Shown piece by piece: positions 1 to 5,849 of a stretch of 5,849 bases of DNA. Position 1 is the stretch's first letter; each line of letters starts with the position of its first letter. The stretch comes from Bacteroidales bacterium (lineage in GTDB: Bacteria; Bacteroidota; Bacteroidia; Bacteroidales; Muribaculaceae): positions 1 through 5,849 of the forward strand of contig CAADVV010000004.1 of NCBI GenBank assembly GCA_900752535.1, given 5' to 3'. A program made the position numbers and the translations under genes. Below the pieces are notes generated by a model that saw only the letters and a program-made list of their open reading frames with translations, searched no databases and was not told the origin of the DNA.

Positions 1-17
1 ACGGGGTACAACCCTTC

Positions 18-584
18 CTAAAGGTGGGTCATCGAGACGAAACCATTGTCGCGTATGTCGATAATCAGCGCGTCGGCTGTCGCCATATAAAAGAGGATAT
101 TGTCGAGATTGCCTTCGCCGATGGCATATGAGAACGAATCGTAGTGGAGATAGCCGACATTCGACGGAAGTATGCCGTAGATGATTCCGCCGGTCGAGCG
201 ATAATTGAAGTTGAAATATGCCTCTTCGACCAGACGGGACGAATAGTTTTGGGGATAATCGCTCCACCAGGCGTGGTAGTAGGAGGTGTTGAACGGTGAC
301 GACAGGTTTGTGTGGCCGTCGCGCAGCTCGTCAATCATGTCTGCGCAGACTTCAAACAGCTCCTCGCGCGTCATTTCGTCGCCTATGCGGACGGCATATT
401 TGTCGTGTATGGCGTCCCAGTCAACTCCTTTTTCGACGAAGAAACAATAGTGCTCGTCGAGTATGGACCACAGCTGTTCGAAATTGCCGCGGGGATTGTC
501 GGCATATTCCTCGATGTCGTGGCAAGAGGTTAGCGCCAGTGCGGCGCAGAAAGGTATGATGAGGTTGCGAAGTGTAGTTTTCAT
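18..584 (-). CDS. S41-family peptidase lipoprotein, N-terminal part only (broken or edge-truncated)
   Basis: This 188-residue reading frame looks like the front half of a Bacteroidales S41 (C-terminal-processing/tricorn-type) serine peptidase, normally about 400 or more residues. A lipoprotein signal peptide is visible: basic start, hydrophobic stretch at residues 8-18, then lipobox LTSC with Cys21, so the product should be anchored in the envelope. Residues 34-91 form the helical N-terminal region ending in LRDGH, residues 142-150 (NVGYLHYDS) and 171-181 (DALIIDIRDNG) match strands of the S41 core. The frame stops 7 residues after RDNG, where the family usually continues with glycines. The serine and lysine of the active site would lie beyond the window or are lost, so this fragment cannot be catalytic by itself. 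The start ATG lies 17 bases after the stop of the DUF3316-like gene, suggesting cotranscription. Family assignment is fairly sure; whether it is a real pseudogene or an assembly-end artefact is not. Confidence 0.75.
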   Translation of the reverse strand: MKTTLRNLIIPFCAALALTSCHDIEEYADNPRGNFEQLWSILDEHYCFFVEKGVDWDAIHDKYAVRIGDEMTREELFEVCADMIDELRDGHTNLSSPFNTSYYHAWWSDYPQNYSSRLVEEAYFNFNYRSTGGIIYGILPSNVGYLHYDSFSYAIGEGNLDNILFYMATADALIIDIRDNGFVSMTHL

Positions 585-601
585 TAGTTGTCAGGCCTGT
601 C

Positions 602-1456
602 TCAGTAGTATGCGGAGATTATGCGGGCTTCGTCTGACGGCTTATGGTCCGGAGCGAGGCTCAGCCATTCGCCCGAAACTCCGATGACGAAGGAGTGGGT
701 GAATTCGCGCGTCACGATATTGTTGACTTTCGACGTCAGGATGTGTCCCTTATAGCCGAGTCGCAGCGAGGTGGCTCCTAATCGCAGGTCGGCGGTCACG
801 AGATTGTCGAGCACAAACCGGTTGCCCCACCATGCGGCATGGGCCAGGTTGCTGTGGTTGCCCAGATAGATTTCATAATAAAGCTCGCCGTAGTCGGGCG
901 AGAAGAAGGCGCCGATGACGGGAAGTTCGGGCTGCCACCCGATTGTGACGGGCACACGCCCCAGGCGGGTCTGCCACGTTGCGAGTCCGGCGAGATTGAG
1001 CGTCCAGGCGGCTTTGGCCGAGACAGGGTTGTTACCGTTGCGGCTCAGGTAGAGTGCGCCCCCTTCGAGGGTCGTCGAGCCACCTGCGGCCAGTGTGACC
1101 GATGCCGGCAGTCGCCAGCGTCGCATCATGGCCCATCCGGCCGAGACATCGAGATTCCACAGCGTGGCGTTTCGGGCAGTGTTGCGGGTGCGGTCGACTC
1201 CGATGTTAAATCTCAGGCGCATTATCCAGTCGTCAGGACAGAAGCGCATCGCCTGAAAGCGCTCATATGACACGCCGGCGTGCCAGCCGCTATATTTCAG
1301 CGGAGTCAGATAAGTGTCCGACAGGTGAGCCGAGCCATATTCGACGGTATAGGCTGATGTGACGGGGCGTATGGCATTTACATGCATGGTACACTCGAGC
1401 ATCATGGCGACTATGGCCGCGACTCTAAAAAATACGTTGCTGACCAAGAATCTCAT
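602..1456 (-). CDS. DUF3316-like secreted/outer-membrane protein
   Basis: From the ATG at 1456 this encodes 284 residues. The first 28 residues look like a signal peptide: Arg2 and Arg11, hydrophobic run AAIVAMML, and a plausible signal peptidase I site after Val-Asn-Ala28. The mature part has features I associate with the Bacteroidota family DUF3316: RPVTSAYTVEYGSAHLSDTY at 30-49, a TPLKYSGWHAGVSYER stretch at 51-66, and later alternating polar/hydrophobic segments rich in Gly, Trp and Tyr. It ends in Ala-Tyr-Tyr. This pattern fits an outer-membrane beta-barrel, but that and the function are inference. The frame stays open upstream to an ATG at 1573, but that adds 39 residues lying antiparallel in frame space over the parC 3' end, rich in Lys, Pro and Thr, which would bury the signal peptide. 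An ATG at 1468 (4 residues longer) is equally possible. It overlaps the parC end by 32 bases, suggesting translational coupling. No clear Shine-Dalgarno site is seen. Confidence 0.8.
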   Translation of the reverse strand: MRFLVSNVFFRVAAIVAMMLECTMHVNAIRPVTSAYTVEYGSAHLSDTYLTPLKYSGWHAGVSYERFQAMRFCPDDWIMRLRFNIGVDRTRNTARNATLWNLDVSAGWAMMRRWRLPASVTLAAGGSTTLEGGALYLSRNGNNPVSAKAAWTLNLAGLATWQTRLGRVPVTIGWQPELPVIGAFFSPDYGELYYEIYLGNHSNLAHAAWWGNRFVLDNLVTADLRLGATSLRLGYKGHILTSKVNNIVTREFTHSFVIGVSGEWLSLAPDHKPSDEARIISAYY

Positions 1457-4190
1457 CGCGTATCTCATCGTCTGATTTTTCGGGTTCGGCTTCGGACCCG
1501 CTTTCGGTTTCCATTTCGGCGCTGTCGTTTTCGTAGTCGTCTTCATCGGGCATCGCCACGGCCACGGGGTCAAGCTCGGTCACAGAGCCCACGTTGAATG
1601 TTGTCAGACGTTTGCCTTTGGCCTTGAATGACTTGACAGCCACAAAGTCGGCAGCAGTCACTTCGAGCGGTTCACGGAAGGCGTCGCCACCGCCGAATGT
1701 AATCTCGAAGCGGGCTCCGGGGGCGTCGGATAGGGCTACGAGCGCTGAAGCCGGATTGTCGCCAAGGAAGCGCTGACGGCGAGCAGAGGGCTCGAACTTG
1801 AAGCGCTTGAGATAGGGGAAGTTGCCCTGATCGGCGTCGTTGAGTATGGCTGTCCAGACATGGCCGCGGCGATATTTCTCTATGCGGAGTATGTTGTCCT
1901 CATAGTGGTTGGTGACGTCGTAGGTCGAGGTATAGTATTCGCCGTTTTTCAGTATGACGAGCACGAGGTCATGGCCCTGGAACTCGCCCAGATAGTCGCC
2001 GCGTCCCTCGGTGTTGAGTCTGAGCACATCGGGGTCAAACCATACTTTCAGACCTCCGAGCGTTGAGATGCCCTTCTCCTTGAGCGAGAAGCGGTGAACC
2101 TCATTTTTGGTGACGAGATTGCCCATGGCGCCTTTGCCCTTGATCGCCAGCGCCCCGAAGTCGACGTCAAATGTCAGTCGCGTCAGCCTTGGACGAGGTT
2201 TGAGGGTGACCTTGACAACCTCGGCCTCGCCGTTGGAGTTGGCCGTAAACCATTTGACCGACGTGCCCGGAGCGCCGGGCGTCATGTTGTACTCCTTGTC
2301 GCGCGTCACGCCCGTGACAGAGAAGCGCTTCATATAGTAAGCGCCTCCGCGGCCGTTCTGATAGATGGCGTTGTAGACCGTACGGGTGTCGTTGCGTTTG
2401 AAGACACCTATATGTATAATGTTTTTGCCGACAAAGAGCTTTTCCTGCACTTTGACGACCTTGTAGCGTCCGTCGCGATAGAAGATGATGATGTCGTCGA
2501 GCGACGAGCAAGTGCAGACCGGCTCGTCTTTTTTCAGCGCCGTGCCTATGAATCCCTCCTCGCGGTTGAAATAGAGCTTTTCGTTGGCTTCGGCCACGCT
2601 GGCGGCCTCGATGGAGTCAAATCCGCGTATGACGGTGCGGCGCTCGTAAGGTGCGCCATATTTCTCCTTGAGGCGCTGATACCACGAGATGGTATAGTCG
2701 GTCAGGTGGGCCATATGGTCCTCAAGTTCGGCTATGCGCGCCTTGTAGCCGGCGATAAGTTCTTCCTGACGTTCGGCGTTGAAGCGCAGGATGCGTCCCA
2801 TCTTTATCTCGAAGAGACGTATGATGTCGTCGTCGGTCACCTCGCGCAGCAGCGAGGGTTTCCAAGGTTCGAGACGGCGGTCGATGTGGCGTATGGCTTC
2901 TTCGCGTGAACGGCTCTGCTCATATTCGCGGTCCTTATAGATGCGCTCCTCGATGAAGATGCGTTCGAGTGAGGCGAAGAAGAGCTGTTCGGCTGTCTCG
3001 TCGCGCTGTATGGCCAGCTCGCGCCCGAGTATGTCGCGCGTGGTGTCGACGCTGTGGCGCAGGACGTCGCTGACGCCCAGAAAGTGAGGCTTCTTTTCTG
3101 AGATGACGCAGCAGTTCGGCGAAATCGACACCTCGCAGTCGGTGAAGGCATAGAGGGCGTCGATTGTCTTGTCGCTCGACGTTCCCGGCAGCAGGCTGAC
3201 GAGGATGCGGGCTGTGTCGGAGGTGTTGTCGTCGACCTTGCGTATCTTGATTTTGCCGCTTTCGAAAGCTTTGAGTATTGAGTCAATCAGTGTGCCGGTT
3301 GTCTTGCCATAGGGTATCTCGGTTATAGCAAGAGTCTTATTGTCGACTTTCTCGATTTTGGCGCGAATCTTGACCACACCGCCGCGGCGTCCGTCGTTAT
3401 AGCGCGAGACGTCGATGAATCCGCCTGTGACAAAGTCGGGGTAGAGCGTGAATTCCTCGCCGCGCAGATAGGCTATGGCTGCGTCGAGCAGTTCGTTGAA
3501 GTTATGGGGCAGAATCTTCGATGACAGTCCGACGGCGATACCCTCGACGCCCTGGGCCAGCAGAAGCGGAAATTTGGCGGGCAGGGTGACCGGCTCGTTC
3601 TTACGGCCGTCGTAGCTCGGGGTCCATTCTGTCACCTTAGGGTTGTAAAGCACGTCGAGCGCAAACTGCGACAGACGCGCTTCGATATAACGTCCGGCGG
3701 CCGCCGAGGCTCCCGTCAGGACGTTACCCCAGTTACCCTGAGTCTCGACCAGCAGGTCTTTCTGACCCAACTGCACGAGCGCCTCATAGATTGATGCGTC
3801 GCCGTGGGGGTGATATTGCATGGTGTTTCCGACGATGTTCGCAACCTTGTTGAAACGGCCGTCGTCGAGTGTCTTCATTGAGTGGAGTATGCGGCGCTGC
3901 ACGGGCTTCAGTCCGTCGTCAACGTGAGGTACTGCTCGCTCGAGAATCACGTATGAGGCGTATTCGAGAAACCAGCTCTGATACATGCCGCGTAGCTGAT
4001 GGCGCACCGCGCCGGTGTCGGCCGGGTCCACGGTAACCTTGCGCAACAGCTCCGAGGCGTGGGCTGACGACGGCGTCACGCTGACGCCGCTCTCCGGGGC
4101 CTCGTCCGGCGTCTCCTTACGGTCTGATTCAGTGGCCTCGGGGTTGGTTGACTCCTCTTTTTCGTCTATGTTCTGCTCTTCTTCGTTCAT
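1425..4190 (-). CDS. parC: DNA topoisomerase IV subunit A (ParC-like)
   Basis: This 921-residue protein is the breakage-reunion subunit of a type IIA topoisomerase; with ParE (not in this window) it would decatenate and relax DNA using ATP. The core starts near residue 70. Residues 96-101 (PVQRRI) and 127-131 (HPHGD) are gyrase A/ParC hallmarks, and Tyr168 in GRYIEAR, preceded by Arg167, is the expected DNA-linking tyrosine. Residues 291-305 (EIPYGKTTGTLIDSI) and a helical stretch near 440-510 continue the core and coiled-coil arm. The C-terminal region from about 520 to 870 looks like a beta-pinwheel DNA-wrapping domain. A canonical GyrA box (QRRGGKG) is absent; a degenerate GKGAMGN at 685-691 is present, favouring ParC over GyrA. 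Both ends are acidic: 14 Asp/Glu in residues 1-33 and 17 in 881-921. The Ser83 position of E. coli GyrA is Ala132 here and the Asp87 position is Glu136. ATG at 4190 is the start that includes the acidic tail. Confidence 0.95.
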   Translation of the reverse strand: MNEEEQNIDEKEESTNPEATESDRKETPDEAPESGVSVTPSSAHASELLRKVTVDPADTGAVRHQLRGMYQSWFLEYASYVILERAVPHVDDGLKPVQRRILHSMKTLDDGRFNKVANIVGNTMQYHPHGDASIYEALVQLGQKDLLVETQGNWGNVLTGASAAAGRYIEARLSQFALDVLYNPKVTEWTPSYDGRKNEPVTLPAKFPLLLAQGVEGIAVGLSSKILPHNFNELLDAAIAYLRGEEFTLYPDFVTGGFIDVSRYNDGRRGGVVKIRAKIEKVDNKTLAITEIPYGKTTGTLIDSILKAFESGKIKIRKVDDNTSDTARILVSLLPGTSSDKTIDALYAFTDCEVSISPNCCVISEKKPHFLGVSDVLRHSVDTTRDILGRELAIQRDETAEQLFFASLERIFIEERIYKDREYEQSRSREEAIRHIDRRLEPWKPSLLREVTDDDIIRLFEIKMGRILRFNAERQEELIAGYKARIAELEDHMAHLTDYTISWYQRLKEKYGAPYERRTVIRGFDSIEAASVAEANEKLYFNREEGFIGTALKKDEPVCTCSSLDDIIIFYRDGRYKVVKVQEKLFVGKNIIHIGVFKRNDTRTVYNAIYQNGRGGAYYMKRFSVTGVTRDKEYNMTPGAPGTSVKWFTANSNGEAEVVKVTLKPRPRLTRLTFDVDFGALAIKGKGAMGNLVTKNEVHRFSLKEKGISTLGGLKVWFDPDVLRLNTEGRGDYLGEFQGHDLVLVILKNGEYYTSTYDVTNHYEDNILRIEKYRRGHVWTAILNDADQGNFPYLKRFKFEPSARRQRFLGDNPASALVALSDAPGARFEITFGGGDAFREPLEVTAADFVAVKSFKAKGKRLTTFNVGSVTELDPVAVAMPDEDDYENDSAEMETESGSEAEPEKSDDEIRDEILGQQRIF

Positions 4191-4207
4191 AAGTGTATAT
4201 TCTCCCC

Positions 4208-4215
4208 CAAAGGTA
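4208..4215 (-). promoter_or_regulatory. Candidate Bacteroidota -7 promoter box for parC
   Basis: Read on the minus strand the bases are TACCTTTG, matching the TAnnTTTG -7 consensus of the Bacteroidota primary sigma factor. Transcription would begin near 4201, leaving only about 10 bases before the parC ATG at 4190. No convincing TTTG -33 element is found about 19 bases upstream. A GGGGGAG stretch (4201-4207) sits 10 bases before the ATG and could act as a ribosome binding site, but if the start site is near 4201 it would lie mostly outside the transcript. So this box and that site compete as explanations. Confidence 0.4.
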
Positions 4216-4248
4216 CGGAAATTTTACGATATTACGGTTTTATTTCGC

Positions 4249-4256
4249 TAACTTTG
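4249..4256 (+). promoter_or_regulatory. Candidate Bacteroidota -7 promoter box for the MATE gene
   Basis: The bases TAACTTTG match the TAnnTTTG -7 consensus exactly. A start site near 4262 would give a leader of about 20 bases to the TTG start at 4282. Only a poor -33 candidate (TTTTACG at 4222-4228) is seen. The box lies about 34 bases from the parC box on the other strand, so the two transcripts would diverge from one compact AT-rich region. Confidence 0.5.
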
Positions 4257-4269
4257 TGGCGGATATATC

Positions 4270-4273
4270 AGGA
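4270..4273 (+). promoter_or_regulatory. Ribosome binding site supporting the TTG start
   Basis: AGGA ends 8 bases before the TTG at 4282, a normal Shine-Dalgarno spacing. This decides the start, because the reading frame has no ATG between its upstream stop (TAA at 4249) and the methionine at residue 44 inside the first membrane helix. Confidence 0.45.
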
Positions 4274-4281
4274 CAATCATT

Positions 4282-5685
4282 TTGATAGACAGACTAAGAC
4301 CCGACAGTCTCGGCAAACTGACCCCTGCCGAACTAAAACGACGATACGGACGCGAATACAAGGCTCTGTTGCGCCTGGGCGTGCCCGTACTTATTACTCA
4401 GGTAGGCATCATGGCCGTCAATTTTGCCGACACCATTATGGTCGGCGCATACGGCACGGACGAACTGGCTTCGGCGGCTTTCGTCAACTCGCTGTTTGTT
4501 CCGGTCATTGTGATGCTTATCGGTTTTGCTTCGGGCATAATTCCTATTGTCGGTGCGCTCTTCGGGCGCGGCGACAGCCATGGCGCCGGACTGACGCTCA
4601 AAGCGGGTCTTCAGGTTAATCTGGCTGTCTCGTTTGTTTTCACGGCCATCATGGGCGGTCTTTATTTCTTTCTCGACCGTTTCGGACAGCCCGAGGATCT
4701 TCTTCCGCTTATCAGGCCATATTATCTCATTGTGCTTGGCACCGTCATCCCGGCGGCCGTCTTCAACTGTTTCCAGCAGGCGTCAAACGCGTTTAACGAT
4801 ACGCGGATGCCGATGTGGATTATTCTGAGCTGCAACGTGCTGAACATCTTCGGCAACTGGATGCTCATCTACGGTCATCTCGGCATGTCCGAGATGGGAC
4901 TGGTCGGCGCCGGCATCTCCACTCTTGTCTCAAGGGCGCTCGCCACCATAGCCATTGCGGTTCTATTCCTGACACTCAAGCGTTTCAGGTCATACAGACG
5001 GTTCATGCTCTCAAACGAGCGGGTAGGGCATATACGCACCAACGTCTGGCGTGTTTCATACCCCGTGATGATTCAGAACGGCATCGAGTGTGCGCTATGG
5101 ACGTTGGGCGCCATTGTCAGCGGATGGTTCGGCAAGATTCAGTTGGCATCATATCAGGTTGTCAACACGATGGCTCAGCTCGGATTCATGACATTCATCG
5201 GTTTTGGTGTTGCGGCGTCGGTCCGTGTATCGAACGCCATGGGCGTGCGCGACTATCGTCAGGTCAGGATTTCGGCCACGGCGACACTCCATCTCAATCT
5301 TGTGCTCGGAACGCTGGCATGTCTGGTATTTGCGTTGTTCGGCCGTTCGATTATAGGTATCTTCACGCCTAACCCGGATGTCGTGGCTATGGCTGTGACG
5401 CTCATTGTGCCGCTCCTGCTCTATCAGTATGGCGATGCTGTGCAGCTCACATATGCCAACGCTCTCCGCGGCACGGGCGATGTGCAGCCTCTTCTGTGGA
5501 CCTCCGTGATTGCTTATGTCATAGTGGGAATGCCGGTACTGCTTCTGCTGGCGTGTGTCTTTGACCTCGGATGTGTGGGTGTCTACTATAGCTTTTCGGC
5601 AGCTCTTTTCACGGCGTCTGTGTTGCTCATCCTATTTTTTCACCGCGCAGTGCGCCGCGCCGAGTCGGGCATCGTCAGGAGCTGA
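4282..5685 (+). CDS. MATE-family multidrug/metabolite efflux transporter
   Basis: This 467-residue inner-membrane protein has the length and layout of the MATE (NorM/DinF-like) family, which exports cationic drugs and other small molecules in exchange for sodium or protons. Twelve hydrophobic segments can be placed, roughly at residues 31-57, 66-92, 108-130, 143-167, 178-198, 208-232, 255-282, 290-316, 332-354, 367-390, 402-427 and 431-455, forming two MatE halves. Family marks include NFADTIMVGAYG at 47-58 (Asp50 in helix 1), ASNAFNDTRMPMWI at 167-180 and ANALRGTGDVQP at 392-403, the equivalent loops of each half. The first codon is TTG, chosen because of the AGGA site and because the next ATG would delete most of helix 1. 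An ATT at 4279 cannot be excluded. The gene is divergent from parC and is followed by a hairpin. The substrate and coupling ion cannot be told from sequence alone. Confidence 0.93.
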   Translation: MIDRLRPDSLGKLTPAELKRRYGREYKALLRLGVPVLITQVGIMAVNFADTIMVGAYGTDELASAAFVNSLFVPVIVMLIGFASGIIPIVGALFGRGDSHGAGLTLKAGLQVNLAVSFVFTAIMGGLYFFLDRFGQPEDLLPLIRPYYLIVLGTVIPAAVFNCFQQASNAFNDTRMPMWIILSCNVLNIFGNWMLIYGHLGMSEMGLVGAGISTLVSRALATIAIAVLFLTLKRFRSYRRFMLSNERVGHIRTNVWRVSYPVMIQNGIECALWTLGAIVSGWFGKIQLASYQVVNTMAQLGFMTFIGFGVAASVRVSNAMGVRDYRQVRISATATLHLNLVLGTLACLVFALFGRSIIGIFTPNPDVVAMAVTLIVPLLLYQYGDAVQLTYANALRGTGDVQPLLWTSVIAYVIVGMPVLLLLACVFDLGCVGVYYSFSAALFTASVLLILFFHRAVRRAESGIVRS

Positions 5686-5686
5686 T

Positions 5687-5721
5687 AAAAACGGAGGCCG
5701 CGACTTTCTCAAGTCACGGCC
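5687..5721 (-). terminator. Strong hairpin with T-tract on the minus strand
   Basis: Bases 5696-5706 pair with 5711-5721: 10 of 11 positions pair (one C/A mismatch, 5701 with 5716), around a four-base TCTC loop. On the minus strand the hairpin is followed after four bases by TTTTT (5691 to 5687) and so looks like an intrinsic terminator for leftward transcription. On the plus strand it lies 10 bases after the MATE stop codon and could end that transcript too, but no T-run follows it. It may act in both directions. Confidence 0.6.
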
Positions 5722-5760
5722 CCGGCAGTAGCTCTGTTAAACGTTATTCGTATAATTATC
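5687..5760 (-). ncRNA. Candidate small RNA, about 74 bases (unrecognised)
   Basis: No known RNA family is recognised. The candidate is built only from signals: a -7-like box at 5767-5774 pointing left, a predicted start near 5760, and a terminator hairpin with T-tract at 5687-5721 pointing the same way. The product would have an AU-rich 5' part and a GC-rich terminator stem. No start codon with a meaningful reading frame is apparent inside. It would reach to just outside the 3' end of the MATE gene on the opposite strand. Alternatively the box is accidental and the hairpin simply serves the MATE gene. Confidence 0.25.
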
Positions 5761-5766
5761 CGTTTG

Positions 5767-5774
5767 CAAAATTA
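5767..5774 (-). promoter_or_regulatory. Candidate -7 promoter box pointing left
   Basis: On the minus strand the bases read TAATTTTG, an exact match to TAnnTTTG. A TTTC lies 19 bases further upstream (5794-5797 region), three of four bases of the TTTG -33 element at the expected distance. No protein-coding frame follows on the minus strand before the hairpin at 5696-5721, so the box either drives a short RNA or is a chance match. Confidence 0.35.
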
Positions 5775-5794
5775 CTATAGCGCCGGAGTGTGTG

Positions 5795-5818
5795 AAATAC
5801 TTAAATCAGAGTATTTTT
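5795..5818. repeat. AT-rich inverted repeat (hairpin or operator)
   Basis: AAATACT (5795-5801) is the exact reverse complement of AGTATTT (5810-5816), separated by 8 bases. On the plus strand two more T residues follow (5817-5818), so it could be a weak terminator-like hairpin. It also overlaps the -33 region of the leftward promoter candidate, where it could equally be a protein binding site. The remaining bases to 5849 show no gene or further clear signal. Confidence 0.35.
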
Positions 5819-5849
5819 AGCCGCCGCTCCTACCTACAGACAGCAAAAT

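Noticed and set aside
1..41. Insertion-sequence junction cutting the S41 gene
   Set aside because: Only about 40 bases are visible, no terminal inverted repeat or target duplication can be shown, and the residues after the break still partly resemble the family.
592..599. CAGGCCTG palindrome between the DUF3316-like and S41 genes
   Set aside because: Eight bases only, in a 17-base gap; too short to support as a regulatory site.
839..1270. Open frame of 143 residues on the plus strand
   Set aside because: Antisense to the DUF3316-like gene, with Arg/Gly/Pro-rich composition typical of shadow frames.
1457..1573. Longer start for the DUF3316-like gene
   Set aside because: The 39 extra residues are a Lys/Pro/Thr-rich product of another frame of the parC acidic tail and would place the signal peptide internally.
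2094..2909. Open frame of 271 residues on the plus strand
   Set aside because: It lies wholly antisense within the conserved parC coding sequence, shows no recognisable domain or start signal, and is expected from the GC-rich codons of parC.
1425..4190. Calling this gene gyrA
   Set aside because: The canonical GyrA box is missing and the motif variants (TQGNWGNVLTG, degenerate GKGAMGN) fit the Bacteroidota ParC type better.
4815..5372. Open frame of 185 residues in another plus-strand frame
   Set aside because: Lies inside the MATE gene; rich in His, Arg and Cys with no domain, while the MATE frame has twelve membrane helices.

Overview
The window looks like a chromosomal segment from a member of the Bacteroidales, possibly a Muribaculaceae-type gut commensal. 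The grounds are the product set (a Bacteroidota-type topoisomerase IV A subunit, a DUF3316-like envelope protein, an S41-family lipoprotein), the TAnnTTTG-type -7 promoter elements in the gaps, the weak ribosome binding sites and the moderately GC-rich coding sequence. The order is well supported; the family is only an inference.

Layout, left to right. Positions 1-584 (minus strand) hold the N-terminal part of an S41-type peptidase lipoprotein that breaks off near the left edge, just after its IDIRDNG motif. Positions 602-1456 (minus) encode a secreted or outer-membrane protein resembling DUF3316. Positions 1425-4190 (minus) encode a full-length ParC-like topoisomerase IV subunit A with acidic tails at both ends. 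These three genes read in one direction with a 32-base overlap and a 17-base gap, so they probably form one transcription unit in the order parC, DUF3316, S41. Positions 4191-4281 are a divergent promoter region. Positions 4282-5685 (plus) encode a MATE-family multidrug exporter that appears to start at TTG. Positions 5686-5849 carry no gene but contain a strong hairpin, a promoter-like box pointing left and an AT-rich hairpin; together the first two could define a small minus-strand RNA.

The genes do not form an obvious pathway. Topoisomerase IV decatenates daughter chromosomes, the two downstream genes encode envelope proteins, and the MATE protein exports small molecules. One possible link is that topoisomerase IV is a fluoroquinolone target and some MATE proteins export fluoroquinolones, but nothing in the sequence shows co-regulation. 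I do not see a clear novel multi-gene system. The best leads are the candidate small RNA beyond the MATE gene, the decayed or error-containing S41 end, and the coupling of envelope genes to parC.
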